Shown here piece by piece: positions 27,296 through 38,200 of a stretch of DNA of 64,000 bases. Location: contig NZ_JAPPVJ010000007.1 in assembly GCF_026711005.1 (NCBI RefSeq), forward strand, positions 62,001-126,000. The letters are read 5' to 3'. Position numbers and translations under genes: made by a program. This stretch comes from Sphingobacterium sp. UT-1RO-CII-1. Lineage in GTDB: Bacteria > Bacteroidota > Bacteroidia > Sphingobacteriales > Sphingobacteriaceae. Each line of letters starts with the position of its first letter. Position 1 is the stretch's first letter. Below the pieces are notes generated by a model that saw only the letters and a program-made list of their open reading frames with translations, was not told the DNA's origin and made no database searches.

Positions 27296-28695
27296 AGTGT
27301 TTCTGCGATTTCTAATGCGCGACGTAATGCGGCTATTTTATTATTTACTTCTTGTAGTTCTTTTTCAGGGTCTGAATCGAGCACTATACCAGCCCCAGCT
27401 TGATAATGCAATACATTTTGCTTACTCAAAAAAGAGCGTATCATGATAGCATGATTAAAGTCTCCATTAAAATCCATGTAACCTATAGCACCCGAGTAGA
27501 ATGAACGTTGCAAACCTTCGTATTTGTCAATAAGTTGTAAAGCCTTGTGTTTTGGTGCACCTGACAGTGTTCCTGCCGGGAAAGTGTCTGCGACGACATC
27601 AAAAGGATTAACATTTGGTTTTAGTTTACCAACTACTTTAGAAACTAAGTGAATTATATGTGAGTAATACTGCGCTTCTTTATATGATTTTACTTGGACT
27701 TCTGTACAATGCTTGCTCAAGTCATTACGTGCGAGATCGACTAACATGACATGCTCTGCCGATTCTTTCGGATCATTTTTCAATTCCTCTGCTAGAACTT
27801 GGTCTTTTGTAAGGTCTCCTGTTCTTTTAAAAGTACCGGCAATAGGGTAGATTGTTGCTTCTCCATTTTTAATGGTTAGCTGTGCCTCGGGTGAAGAGCC
27901 AAAGAGTTTGAAGTCGCCGTAGTCAAAATAAAAAAGATAAGGTGAGGGATTCACTGATCTTAGTGCTCGATACACATTAAATTCGTCACCCGAAAATTGA
28001 TTTGCAAATGCTCTAGAGGGTACAATCTGAAACACATCTCCCTTTTTGATATGTTCTTTCATTTTTATAACCAATTGCCTGAAACTCTCATCAGACATGT
28101 TTGAGGTTTCTGAGCCTTTTCTTGAAAACGCGTATTCAGGAAAGTTCTTATTCTGTATAAGGTATTGTAATTTATCTAATGTTGATATTTCATCGTCTAA
28201 AAGGTTCTCAAAGATGTAGAGCTCATTACGGAAGTGGTCTATTGCAATTACGTAACGGTACACATGATACTGTAAATAAGGTATATCTCTAGCGTTGTCA
28301 GCTTCTGTTGTTAGGTGGATGTCTTCATAGTGTTCTATGGTGTCAAAAGTAAAGTAGCCAAAAAGTCCAGATGATGTTACTGTAAACGCTTTATCTGTCT
28401 CTCTTGCAAAAGCTTGTCTAAAAGTTGATATCTCTTCGCGTAGATTTATTTCTTTAGCTGATTTAGTGACAGTTTTCTCATTTGGATAACTTATTTGTAA
28501 ATCTTCTTTGGTCAAAACTATTCCAGCGATTGGTTCACAACATATATAACTAATGTTATTATCCTTACTATGATAATCTGAGCTTTCTAGCAATAAGCTA
28601 TTAGGGAAGCTATCTCTCAAACGTAGGTAGATACTAACAGGTGTAGTTGTATCCGCTAATAATTTTTTACAAGTTGTCTTTAATTTATATCTCAT
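27292..28695 (-). CDS. trpE: Anthranilate synthase component I
   Basis: Converts chorismate and ammonia to anthranilate. 467 residues from ATG 28695; the frame continues up to a TTG at 28716, inside the attenuator U-tract, and is not credible. LLESSDYHS is the tryptophan feedback site (LLES motif). The chorismate-binding half has PSPYLFYFDYGDFKLFGSSPE, PIAGTFKRTGD, LVDLARND, FPAGTLSGAPK and YSGAIGYMDFNGD. Expression is controlled by the leader peptide and attenuator just upstream. Confidence 0.97.
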   Translation of the reverse strand: MRYKLKTTCKKLLADTTTPVSIYLRLRDSFPNSLLLESSDYHSKDNNISYICCEPIAGIVLTKEDLQISYPNEKTVTKSAKEINLREEISTFRQAFARETDKAFTVTSSGLFGYFTFDTIEHYEDIHLTTEADNARDIPYLQYHVYRYVIAIDHFRNELYIFENLLDDEISTLDKLQYLIQNKNFPEYAFSRKGSETSNMSDESFRQLVIKMKEHIKKGDVFQIVPSRAFANQFSGDEFNVYRALRSVNPSPYLFYFDYGDFKLFGSSPEAQLTIKNGEATIYPIAGTFKRTGDLTKDQVLAEELKNDPKESAEHVMLVDLARNDLSKHCTEVQVKSYKEAQYYSHIIHLVSKVVGKLKPNVNPFDVVADTFPAGTLSGAPKHKALQLIDKYEGLQRSFYSGAIGYMDFNGDFNHAIMIRSFLSKQNVLHYQAGAGIVLDSDPEKELQEVNNKIAALRRALEIAETL

Positions 28696-28710
28696 CTTTT
28701 GTGTTTTTAT

Positions 28711-28743
28711 AAACAAAAAAAGCCCGACGATTGATCGTCGGGC
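28711..28743 (-). terminator. trp attenuator terminator
   Basis: On the minus strand GCCCGACGA and TCGTCGGGC (28735-28743 and 28722-28730) form a 9-bp stem with a 4-base loop, followed by T7-G-T3 (28711-28721), 16 bases before trpE. The 5' arm can pair instead with CGTCGGG in the leader (28802-28808), which lies in the last codons of the leader peptide: the antiterminator. Confidence 0.92.
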
Positions 28744-28780
28744 CTACTTTCACTTTGGTTTTGGTTGATTATGAATATTT

Positions 28781-28858
28781 TTAAAACATACCAAATTCAC
28801 CCCCGACGTTATTTTCATCGAGCCACCACCAGTTTGTATGTAAATTTCTAATTATCAT
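28781..28858 (-). CDS. trpL: trp leader peptide with three consecutive Trp codons
   Basis: 25 codons, ATG at 28858, TAA at 28781-28783. Residues 10-12 are Trp-Trp-Trp (codons TGG TGG TGG at 28823-28831), preceded by HTN and followed by LDENNVGG. The codons for NNVGG form the antiterminator strand CGTCGGG. A ribosome waiting for Trp-tRNA leaves this strand free to pair with the terminator's 5' arm (readthrough into trpE). A ribosome that reaches the stop covers it and the terminator forms. I did not find a clear 1:2 protector hairpin, so the version here may be simpler than that of E. coli. Confidence 0.9.
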   Translation of the reverse strand: MIIRNLHTNWWWLDENNVGGEFGMF

Positions 28859-28868
28859 TGTTAAACCA

Positions 28869-28898
28869 CAAATTTATGATTATTTTTCGTTTATCCAA
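28869..28898 (-). promoter_or_regulatory. trp operon promoter
   Basis: On the minus strand TTG (28896-28898), 19-base spacer, TAAATTTG (28869-28876): an exact Bacteroidota promoter. The predicted start is within a few bases of the leader peptide ATG, so the leader mRNA has almost no 5' UTR. Confidence 0.8.
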
Positions 28899-28935
28899 TT
28901 TTTTTTGATAAAAAATCAATTTTATGTAAAATTAA

Positions 28936-29613
28936 TTAGTCATTCAGTAAATCAGGACGTCTTTCTTGTGTGCGTTTTAATTGTTGTTCATCTCGCCAAG
29001 CGTTTATTTTTGCTTCATGGCCGCTTAATAAAATTTTTGGTACTTCATGTCCTCGCCATACGGCTGGTCTTGTATATATTGGGGCATCTAATAAACCATC
29101 TTGAAAGGAGTCAGATAAAGCCGATGTTTCATCGGACAAGACTCCAGGGATGATACGGGCAATAGCGTCTACCAATATAGCGGCCGGCAATTCTCCGCCA
29201 GATAAAACATAATCGCCTATAGAAATCTCTTTGGTGACGAAAATGTCACGTATCCGTTGGTCAATACCTTTGTAATGACCACAGAGGATAATTATATTTT
29301 GAGATACCGACAGATTGTTTGCGATTTGTTGATTTAGAGTTACACCATCCGGGGTCATATATATGACTTCATCGTACTTGCGCTCTGCTTGTAGTTTTTC
29401 AATACACGCTGCAAAGGGTTCTATTTGCATAACCATGCCAGATCCTCCTCCATAAGGGTAGTCGTCTACGGACTTATGTTTATTATTTGCATAATCCCTG
29501 AGGTTATGAACATGGATTTCAACTAAATTTTTACTTTGCGCGCGTTGCAAAATAGAGTGTGCAAATGGGCTGCATAGCAAATCCGGTAAAACAGTAATTA
29601 TATCAAATCGCAT
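28936..29613 (-). CDS. trmD: tRNA (guanine37-N1)-methyltransferase
   Basis: Methylates G37 of tRNAs reading CNN codons and prevents +1 frameshifts. 225 residues, SPOUT fold: [36 protein letters not shown] (AdoMet trefoil knot), [15 protein letters not shown] and [14 protein letters not shown]. It is upstream of the trp promoter on the same strand, but without rpsP/rimM neighbours. A family-typical length and start. Confidence 0.97.
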   Translation of the reverse strand: MRFDIITVLPDLLCSPFAHSILQRAQSKNLVEIHVHNLRDYANNKHKSVDDYPYGGGSGMVMQIEPFAACIEKLQAERKYDEVIYMTPDGVTLNQQIANNLSVSQNIIILCGHYKGIDQRIRDIFVTKEISIGDYVLSGGELPAAILVDAIARIIPGVLSDETSALSDSFQDGLLDAPIYTRPAVWRGHEVPKILLSGHEAKINAWRDEQQLKRTQERRPDLLND

Positions 29614-30212
29614 TTTGCAAACTTACATAAATTCATTTTATCTGCGATGAAGATGTTGATTATAAGTATCGTTTTAATTTTCGGCAATAATTTTCTTTTG
29701 ACCTTTTAGAGAAAGAGGTTGAGTCGGAGTGTAAAGTATAGTTGTCGTAAGGTAATACAGGTTTGTCGGTGAAAATTTTATCATTTTGTTACAATTAGTT
29801 GTTTATTCTAATTGAATATATTTTTTCAAACTTATTAAGAATTATATATTGTTTTTTTATAATTATTCAGATGTATGTTTTTAATTTACAGTATTTTTTA
29901 AACATTATACTGGTTGTTGTGCTTTTTGTCTAATGTGAATTTGGAGTTGTTTTTATTGAAATACATTAACATTTTGTTTGTTGTTTTGAAATTGTTGTAA
30001 CAACAATTGTTATCTGTTATATTTGTTTCGATTTAACAGTTTTTAACATTTTCTTTGTTTTAACTATTTAACAGGTCATTTATTCGTTCGAAAATATTTT
30101 TTCGATTAGTATTTGACTCTCTTTTTTTGAAGTGTCATTTTTTTTCTTCAATATAGTTATCACAATAACTTGTTATTCTTTAAGAACAACTTGAAACATT
30201 AATATACTAAAC
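29614..30212. other. 600-base promoter region upstream of the first SusC gene
   Basis: No ORF I can support. Very AT-rich, with many T-runs. It holds the promoter noted at 29995-30025, which would give a 5' leader of roughly 180 bases ahead of the SusC start; such a long leader leaves room for post-transcriptional control. No convincing terminator hairpin was found in it. Confidence 0.5.
29995..30025 (+). promoter_or_regulatory. Promoter for the first SusC/SusD pair
   Basis: TTG at 29995-29997, 20-base spacer, TATATTTG at 30018-30025. Just upstream overlaps the inverted repeat TTGTAACAACAA (about 29994-30006), which could be an operator half-site pair. Confidence 0.65.
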
Positions 30213-33200
30213 ATGAAACAAAAATTACTCAGTTTTATGCTGCTGTTTACTCTATTTATAGGTGTGGCAGAAGCGCAGAGTGTTAAAGTGACCGGGAGGG
30301 TTACTTCAACCGAGAATGAAAATTTAGCGGGTGTGTCGGTGTCTATTGTAGGGGGGAGTGTAGCTACGCAAACAGGAGCAAATGGCGATTATGCTATAGA
30401 TGTCACTCCTGGTGCTACATTAGCTTTTACTTATGTAGGTTATGTTGAACAACGAGTGAAGTTCAACGGACAGACTGTGCTTAACGTACAACTTTCTGCT
30501 GATTCAGAAGCTTTAGAAGAGGTGGTTGTTGTGGGGTACGGTACGCAGTTGAAAAAAAATCTTACTACGTCTGTATCATCCGTGGGGGCAAAAGATTTAA
30601 AAGGTATGCCTGTGGCAAATATGCAACAGGCGTTGCAGGGAAAGGCTGCCGGTGTTCAAATTAGCTCAGGAGGCGGCAGGCCTGGAGCACCTATTGCTAT
30701 ACAAATTCGTGGACGCTCTTCAATGAATGCTGGCAATGATCCTTTATATGTTATTGATGGGGTAATTATGCCGTCAAATAACTCCTCTACTCCCAACTCT
30801 GTTGGAGCGGGGGTATCGCCTATGGCTAATCTTAACCCAGAGGATATTCTCTCTGTAGAAATTCTGAAAGACGCTGCTTCTGCATCTATTTACGGGTCTA
30901 GAGGTTCGAATGGAGTGGTGATTATTACAACTAAAGGTGGTAGTAAGTTTGGTGATTCTCAGATAGCTGCTTCTGTTTATACAGGATGGCAGTCGTTGAC
31001 AAAGAAGAAAAATCTTCTTGGTGCATCCGATTATCGTCGTATGTATAATGAAGCGCTTGTTAGTGTTAATCGTCCTGAGTTGTTTACTCAGGATGAAATT
31101 GACAATCCAGAACATAACGTTAATTGGTTGGATGAAATTCTGAATGATAATTCCAGAGTAAATTCCGCTCAACTTTCCATTACGTCTGGAGGAAATGAAA
31201 AAACTCAATTTTATACTTCTTTTAATTACTTCGACCAGGACGGTGCGTTAGCAAAAGGAGGCTTTAAGCGCTATGCTTTACGGGCGAATATTGTTCACCA
31301 TATTAACGATTTTATCCGCTTAGGATCAAATACAGCTTTATCAAGGACTGAGCGAAATGAAACACCAGTAGATAATAGTATTTATTCACCATTTCCAAGG
31401 GCCATGGTTGCTCGTCCCGATCAACCAGTTTATAATGCAGATGGTACATTTGGTTCGAATGACTATAATAACCCGAAGCGTATGTTTTTGGAAGAAAATT
31501 ATGTAAATCTTTCCAATGCTTTCAACTCTTCCTATTTAGAGTTTGATATTCTTTCCGGATTAAAATTTAAAACTGCTTTAGGTATTGATTTTACTTACTT
31601 AGATCAGCGTCTTTATAATCCATTAAATTCTTTTTCGGGTTCAAGCAGTAATGGTTCCGCAGCCTCTGGTACAGTACAGACTCGTAACCTTCTAGCGACG
31701 CAGACTTTATCTTACGACAAGTCATTTTTTGACAGTCGTTTAGACTTGAATGCTATTGCTGTTTACGAATATCAAAAAAATCAACGAGAAAACAACCGTG
31801 TTGATGCGGCAAACTTTCCTGATGATCAACTGCCGTATATAACTTCTGCAGCTTCTATTACTGGTGGTACAGCAGGTTTTACGGAATTCGGTATTACCTC
31901 CATTTTAGGTCGTGTTAATTTAGGTTGGGAAGGTAAATATTTGCTTTCGGCATCTTTACGTAGAGATGGTTCTTCTAAGTTTCCTAAGTCCGGGCGCTTT
32001 GGTTATTTCCCGTCTGTTTCTGCAGGTTGGGTATTGTCAGAAGAAAGCTTTATGAAACCAGTTGATGTAATAAGTTTATTAAAAGTTCGTGCTTCTTATG
32101 GTGCTACAGGTAATCAAGAGGGGATTGGTAATTTTGCGTATTTAAGAACATTTGCTGGGGGGTTCAATTATTATGATACTCCTGGTTTCGGCTTGACTGC
32201 GTTGGGAAGTCCTAATTTAAAATGGGAATCAACCAATCAAATAGATGTTGGAGTTGATGTTGGCTTGTTTAATAATAAGTTAGAAATAGCGGCTGATTAT
32301 TATCATAAGAAAACAAAAGATTTATTGTTGAATAGACCTATTCCTTCTACAACTGGTTTTGGTAGTATTTTAGAGAATATCGGTAATATTAAAGGTTCAG
32401 GATTTGATTTTCAAATTACTTCTAGAAACATCTCGAGAAATGATTTTGATTGGTCTACTTCTTTAAATGTTTCTACCTATAAAAATGAGGTGACAAAGCT
32501 GTTTAATAATCAGCCTATAGATCAAGGGTTTGTAGTGCGTCATGCTGAAGGACAGCCTTTAGGTTCATTTTTCTTAATTAAATCGTTAGGAGTAGATCCT
32601 GAGACAGGAGATATGATGTATGAGGATATTAATAACTCAGGAACAATCAATGCTGCTGATAGACAGTTTGTAGGTAATCCTTTGCCTAAGTTCCACGGGG
32701 GATTTACGAACAATTTATCCTATAAGAATTTTGATTTACATGTTTTCTTTCAATATAGCTACGGTAATGATCTTTATAATCTAGGTGCAGAAGGAACTGG
32801 GGGGCAAGGAAGTTTAGGCGCGATAATGAGTACTGATCCAAAGTCAGTATCTACGCCAACAAATGTTTATCAAGAGTATTACGATGAACGATGGACACCT
32901 GAAAATCCTAATGCGAAATACCCACGTGTAACAGGTGGTGCGGCAGGTAGTGCTAATACGCAACGTTCTTCTAGGTATTTGGAAGATGGTTCATATTTAC
33001 GTCTGAAAACATTAACGTTAGGTTATAACCTTCCAAAATCATTTATTAATAAAGCAAAGTTTAGTAACGTTAGGATTTACGCAAGTGCTTATAATTTATT
33101 GACATTTACTAAATATACCGGTTTTGATCCAGAGGTAAGTTCTGAACTAGGTGTTGCAGGGCTTGGGGTCGATCAAGGTGCTATACCTCAGTTTAGAACC

Positions 33201-33230
33201 TTTATGTTAGGTATTAATTTAGGATTATAA
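30213..33230 (+). CDS. SusC/RagA family TonB-linked outer membrane protein 1
   Basis: 1005 residues. Signal peptide MKQKLLSFMLLFTLFIGVAEAQ, carboxypeptidase-D-like beta domain (about 23-100) with GDYAIDVTPGATLAFTYVGY, TonB-box region EEVVVVGYGTQ, plug with the SusC marker KAAGVQI and NPEDILSVEILKDAASASIYGSRGSNGVVIITTKGG, then a 22-strand barrel ending FRTFMLGINLGL. It forms the transport pore under the SusD lid in the outer membrane, powered by TonB. The adjacent SusD gene starts 12 bases after the stop. The substrate is unknown and no glycoside hydrolase is adjacent. The N-terminal DNA shares an identical start of about 25 bases with the second SusC gene. Confidence 0.96.
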   Translation: MKQKLLSFMLLFTLFIGVAEAQSVKVTGRVTSTENENLAGVSVSIVGGSVATQTGANGDYAIDVTPGATLAFTYVGYVEQRVKFNGQTVLNVQLSADSEALEEVVVVGYGTQLKKNLTTSVSSVGAKDLKGMPVANMQQALQGKAAGVQISSGGGRPGAPIAIQIRGRSSMNAGNDPLYVIDGVIMPSNNSSTPNSVGAGVSPMANLNPEDILSVEILKDAASASIYGSRGSNGVVIITTKGGSKFGDSQIAASVYTGWQSLTKKKNLLGASDYRRMYNEALVSVNRPELFTQDEIDNPEHNVNWLDEILNDNSRVNSAQLSITSGGNEKTQFYTSFNYFDQDGALAKGGFKRYALRANIVHHINDFIRLGSNTALSRTERNETPVDNSIYSPFPRAMVARPDQPVYNADGTFGSNDYNNPKRMFLEENYVNLSNAFNSSYLEFDILSGLKFKTALGIDFTYLDQRLYNPLNSFSGSSSNGSAASGTVQTRNLLATQTLSYDKSFFDSRLDLNAIAVYEYQKNQRENNRVDAANFPDDQLPYITSAASITGGTAGFTEFGITSILGRVNLGWEGKYLLSASLRRDGSSKFPKSGRFGYFPSVSAGWVLSEESFMKPVDVISLLKVRASYGATGNQEGIGNFAYLRTFAGGFNYYDTPGFGLTALGSPNLKWESTNQIDVGVDVGLFNNKLEIAADYYHKKTKDLLLNRPIPSTTGFGSILENIGNIKGSGFDFQITSRNISRNDFDWSTSLNVSTYKNEVTKLFNNQPIDQGFVVRHAEGQPLGSFFLIKSLGVDPETGDMMYEDINNSGTINAADRQFVGNPLPKFHGGFTNNLSYKNFDLHVFFQYSYGNDLYNLGAEGTGGQGSLGAIMSTDPKSVSTPTNVYQEYYDERWTPENPNAKYPRVTGGAAGSANTQRSSRYLEDGSYLRLKTLTLGYNLPKSFINKAKFSNVRIYASAYNLLTFTKYTGFDPEVSSELGVAGLGVDQGAIPQFRTFMLGINLGL

Positions 33231-33242
33231 AATTGAACAAAG

Positions 33243-34607
33243 ATGAATAAAAATATAAAAAAAACACTGGGTTTACTACTTGCCGTTGTTAGCTTGTCTG
33301 CTTGTGATGGTAAATTAGACCTATCGCCTAAAGATGCGGTATTGCCAGAGCAGGTTGGAGGTCCTGAAGGAGACAAATTGTTAAATGGTATTTACGATGC
33401 TTTTCAGAATGGAAATTTAGGATCTAGTTATGCTTATTTGAGTTATGTCACAGAAGATTTATCTGCTGATAACTTGATTTATAGAGCGACTTTCTTTCAG
33501 CATGGCGAGATAGATGATAATAATATATTGACAGATAATGTTCTAACATCGCGTTACTTTAACTTTCCTTATGTTGCGATACAACGGGCAAACGATTTGA
33601 TTGCTATTGTTAATGCTTCTGAGTCGATGGATCAAGCAACTAAAGATAGGTTGTTGGGTAGCTCTTATTTTTTTAGAGCTTATGCTTACTACCGTTTAGT
33701 AACGCTCTTTGGGGCAGTTCCTATTGTTAATGATCGTGATATTAAAGAAGTTCCGCGTAACTCAGTAGATGAAGTTTACAATCAGATTATTAGTGATTTA
33801 AAGTTGAGTATACAGCACCCCGCTCCATTCACAAAGAGTGATTTTGTATCTGTTGATGCTGCAAAAGCTTTATTAGCACGAGTTTATTTGCTTCGCAGTG
33901 AACCTGCACTGGCTAAAGAAATGGCATTAGAGGTTATTGCAAATAAGAAGTTCGCGATCGAAAGTAATTATAGTAAAATGTTTACCACCTCGCTTGAATC
34001 AGCAGAGCACATTTTTAAAATAACAAATACAGCGATCGAAGGGACAAATAGTCTTTATTACTTTTTGCAGCATCCAAGTATGCCTGGGAGTGGGAGAGCA
34101 GAACTGCCTGTTGATCAGAGCTTAGTAGATGCCTATGAAGATGGTGATGAGCGTAAATCTGCATCTATTCAAGAGGTTTTAGCATCGGAGGCTAATCCAG
34201 GATGGTATGTCAAAAAATATCATAGCCCTGATGGTGATGGGGCGCATCCCTTTTATATTTTGCGGCTGTCTGAAATGTATCTTATTGTAGCTGAGTGTGA
34301 GCTGAGTACTGCGCCAGCAACTGCTTTGACTTATATTAACGAGGTTAGAACAAATCGTGGTTTGAAAGCTTTAAAAGCAGTTACATTAGATGATATTATC
34401 AAAGAGCGCAGAGTAGAGTTTGCATTCGAAAACTTGCGGTGGATGGATATGCGTAGAACTCCATCAAAAGAAAATGCAAGCAAGTCTATGGCTACAATCT
34501 TTTTAGAGAAAAAAGGTAGAAGTGTTAATGACGAATTGTACCCGATCCCACAATCGGCAATTAGTACTAACCCACAACTTTTACCCAATAATGAAGGCTA
34601 CAACTAG
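33243..34607 (+). CDS. SusD/RagB family surface lipoprotein 1
   Basis: 454 residues. Lipobox VSLSAC (Cys20), then the TPR-like SusD fold: N-terminal DLSPKDAVLPEQV segment, GSSYFFRAYAYYRLVTLFGAVPIV (SusD helix signature), and C-terminal DDIIKERRVEFAFENLRWMDMRRT. It caps the SusC barrel and binds the substrate at the cell surface. At 454 residues it is on the short side for the family. A strong hairpin closes the unit. Confidence 0.95.
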   Translation: MNKNIKKTLGLLLAVVSLSACDGKLDLSPKDAVLPEQVGGPEGDKLLNGIYDAFQNGNLGSSYAYLSYVTEDLSADNLIYRATFFQHGEIDDNNILTDNVLTSRYFNFPYVAIQRANDLIAIVNASESMDQATKDRLLGSSYFFRAYAYYRLVTLFGAVPIVNDRDIKEVPRNSVDEVYNQIISDLKLSIQHPAPFTKSDFVSVDAAKALLARVYLLRSEPALAKEMALEVIANKKFAIESNYSKMFTTSLESAEHIFKITNTAIEGTNSLYYFLQHPSMPGSGRAELPVDQSLVDAYEDGDERKSASIQEVLASEANPGWYVKKYHSPDGDGAHPFYILRLSEMYLIVAECELSTAPATALTYINEVRTNRGLKALKAVTLDDIIKERRVEFAFENLRWMDMRRTPSKENASKSMATIFLEKKGRSVNDELYPIPQSAISTNPQLLPNNEGYN

Positions 34608-34620
34608 CTTTTAGTTATCT

Positions 34621-34666
34621 ATAAAAACAAAGGGTTCTTTTTCACAAAAGAGCCCTTTGTTTTTAT
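34621..34666. terminator. Bidirectional-looking terminator after SusD 1
   Basis: 21-bp arms (34621-34641 and 34646-34666) with one G-T pair and a TCAC loop. The A- and T-rich outer ends give U-tracts on both strands. Confidence 0.9.
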
Positions 34667-35223
34667 AGTCTTAAATTTCTGATGTGCTCTAATGGTTTTT
34701 TATAAGGTGTTGTCAATTAATAAATATTTAATACAGCAGGAATAGTTGTTTGTCTAACTTTTTGATATTCTGTTTTTGTCTAAGACCTTCTTACATCAAT
34801 CTTTTAAATCTTTAATTTATTGCAAAACAATAAGATATAAGTTAGCTATTGAAAATTTGTAACTGCATAATCCAATTAATTTTTTACGGATTTTTAGTGC
34901 TATCCTATTACAATGCTCGCATAGTAATAGGAATTTATAAAATTTAATTTTTTGTTAAAAATTCATTTCCTTCCTTTATCTTGTTTTGTTATTTCTGTAT
35001 CTGAGGTGTTTTGTTTGTTTTTTTATAATAAAAAGACATTTTTATTAGTTATTGAGTAATTGGTTTGTCTGCACAATCTGTGGACCTCTTTTGGAATTTG
35101 GTTTAATCCTGTATATTGCTGTTAAATAATGTTAAATTATTGTTAGCATAAAAGCTACTGACTAAACAACAAAAACAACAGTTTCTTTAATTAAAGAAAC
35201 ATTTTACTAAACAACTAAACAAT
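34667..35223. other. 557-base gap between SusCD units 1 and 2
   Basis: AT-rich, with no supported ORF on either strand. The last ~60 bases are repeats of AAACAACTAAAC type ahead of the SusC start. No exact TTG-N19/20-TAnnTTTG promoter was found, so the promoter of unit 2 is not assigned. Confidence 0.45.
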
Positions 35224-38200
35224 ATGAAACAAAAATTACTCAGTTTTATTTTTGTGCTTTTTTGCCTAGTCGGGCAATCGATTGCACAGAATCGGCAAGT
35301 GAGTGGTAGAGTTACTTCATCAACAGATGGTTCCGCTTTAAGTGGTGTCTCTGTATCTGTTGCAGGAGCAAGTGCCGCTACACAAACCGATGGTTCGGGA
35401 AATTACTCTATTAATGTGGCAAGCAACGGAACATTAATATTTAGTTACATTGGACATCAGGAACAGCGTATTTCTGTAGGTAGTAGAAGTACGATTAATG
35501 TTATTTTGCAAGATGCAGAAACTGCTTTAGACGAAGTGATTGTAGTAGCTTATGGGACAAGCTCCAAATCATCTTTTACAGGTGCTGCTTCTACTGTGAA
35601 GTCCGATGTTATTGAAAATCGGTCTATAACGAGTATTACTAAGGCTTTAGATGGTGCAGCTCCGGGGGTAGTTTCTACATCTGGATCAGGTCAACCAGGT
35701 TCTGGTGCTAATATCCGCGTAAGAGGTTTCGGTTCAATTAATGCCTCAGCAGATCCTTTGTATGTAGTTGATGGTATACCGTTTAATGGTGATTTGAATT
35801 CAATTAATCCTAATGATGTAGAGAGCTTAACTGTCTTAAAAGATGCCGCAGCATCTACTTTATATGGTTCTAGGGCTGCCAATGGTGTAATAATGATCAC
35901 AACTAAAAGTGGTAAAAATACAGGTAGAATTGATATTAACTTTAAGGCAAATGTTGGTGTAGCCTCTAGAGCTGTAGGTCGTTACGATGTGATGAACCAG
36001 AAAGAGTATTTAGAGACGGCTTTTCAGGCATATAAAAATGAAGCCATGGTCGTTAATGGAATCTCTGAGGAGAATGCAGGGTTAGCGGCAATTAATAATA
36101 TGAAGGGTACAGTAAGTCCTATATTTGGTAAGAATGAACAATATAATCCATATGATCTCCCAGTAGCGGAGCTTTTTGATTTAAGTACAGGTCTAATAAA
36201 TCCAAAAGCGACTTTGAAATGGGATGATAATTGGATGGATGAAATAAAAGCAGATAAGCCAATTCGACAAGAGTATCAGTTTGATGCTGGAGGTGGGAAT
36301 GATAAATTTAGGGCCTTCACATCTATGGCTGCGCTAAAAGAAAAAGGATTGCTTAAAACGACAGATTATCAAAGGTATACTGGGCGTGTTAATACTGAGT
36401 TTAAACCGATTGATTGGTTTAAAACATCACTTTCAGCCAACTTTTCTAAAGGAGAATCTAATTCTTTAAATAGCACGGGTAGTTCTACTGGTAATGTGTG
36501 GTATTCGGCAGAGCAAATGGCACCAATTTATCCTATTTGGGAACGAGAATTAAATGGCGACTTTAAATTAGGGTTGAATGGAGAACGTTTATTTGATTAT
36601 GGAGAGAATAGAGCATCAGGAGCTCAACAAAAGTTCAATTCTATAGCAACACTCTACGATGATAAGTATTATGATCATCGTAATAATGTTGGAACTAGGG
36701 CGTCTATAGAATTTAATACTAAAGATGAGAAGTATGGTGCGTTTCAAGGTTTCGCTTTTGCAGTTAATTTAGGAGTGGATAGTCGCGATAATTCATATAC
36801 TTACTACTATAATCCTTATTTTGGTAATGCAGCAGGTTCAGGGAGATTAAATAAACAATGGACTAAAGTTTTTTCATATACATTTAATCAATTATTAACA
36901 TGGGATCGTAGCTTCGATAAGCATAACATAGATGTCTTATTAGGTCATGAAAGTTATAGCTATAAATTTAATTTGTTAAGTGCGCAGAAAACAGGATTTC
37001 CTTTTGGTGGCCTGTATGAATTAGCTCCTGGCTCAAGCATCGCAGATGCTAATTCTTATGAGGATAAAGAAACTCTTGAATCCTATTTTAGTAGAATACA
37101 ATATAATTTTGATAACAAATATTTTTTATCTGGTAGTTTCAGAACAGATGGGTCGTCAAGGTTTAAGAAAAGTGAGCGCTGGGGTAACTTCTTTTCGATT
37201 GGTGGCGCATGGAAGCTGTCGGAAGAGGATTTTATGAAAGATTATTCATGGTTGAATAGTTTTACTTTAAAAACTAGTTATGGAAGTCAAGGTAATAATA
37301 GCTTAATGTCTGGTTCTACAGCAATGTACTATGCTTGGCAGTCTTTTTATGATTTGACATGGAATAATGGTAATAATAATGGTGGGGTTTTGTCTTCTGT
37401 TGAAAATCAAGAAATTTCTTGGGAAAAGAATCATAGTTTTAATGTAGGTTTTGATGGTCGTTTTCTAGAACATAGGTTAACTGTCGGTTTTGATTGGTAT
37501 ACTAGAAAAACCACTGATATGTTATTAAATAGACCTCTAGCATTATCATTGGGGTTTGATGGTTTTAATGATAATATCGGGGATATGAAAAATACGGGGT
37601 TTGATTTATCTATTGGATATGATATTATAAAAAGTCAAGATTTAACATGGAATATCACTGCCATGGGATCAAAAGTAAAAAATAAAGTAATAAGACTTAC
37701 GGACGATCAGAATGAAATTATTTCTGGGACAACAATTGTTCGAGTTGGAGAGGCAATAAATTCTTTTTATATGGCAAGGAGTGCTGGGGTAAATCCTGGT
37801 AACGGAGATCAGTTATACTGGGTGTATGATAATAAAGATGATGAGTTCGATGTCAGTAAACATTATGTTTCTGCAGATAAAAATAAAGCTGCAGCCAGTC
37901 GCGTTATTGTTGGTAATCGTATCCCGAAAATTTCTGGATCTTTGGCAACTAGTTTGAATTATAAAGGCTTTGATTTTTCAGCTATGGGAACTTATTCAAT
38001 TGGTGGTAAAATCTATGATCAAGTACATAATAATTATATGAATCCTTTATATATCGGAAATAATTATTCACGAGAGCTTTTAAATGCTTGGAAAAAACCG
38101 GGTGATATTACGGATATTCCAAGAATACAGAAAGAAAATACACATACTTTAACTGATCGTGCCGTGGTAGATGCATCTTATTTTGCTATTAAAAATTTAG

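Noticed and set aside
30774..31208. 144-residue minus-strand ORF
   Set aside because: Antisense shadow of SusC 1.
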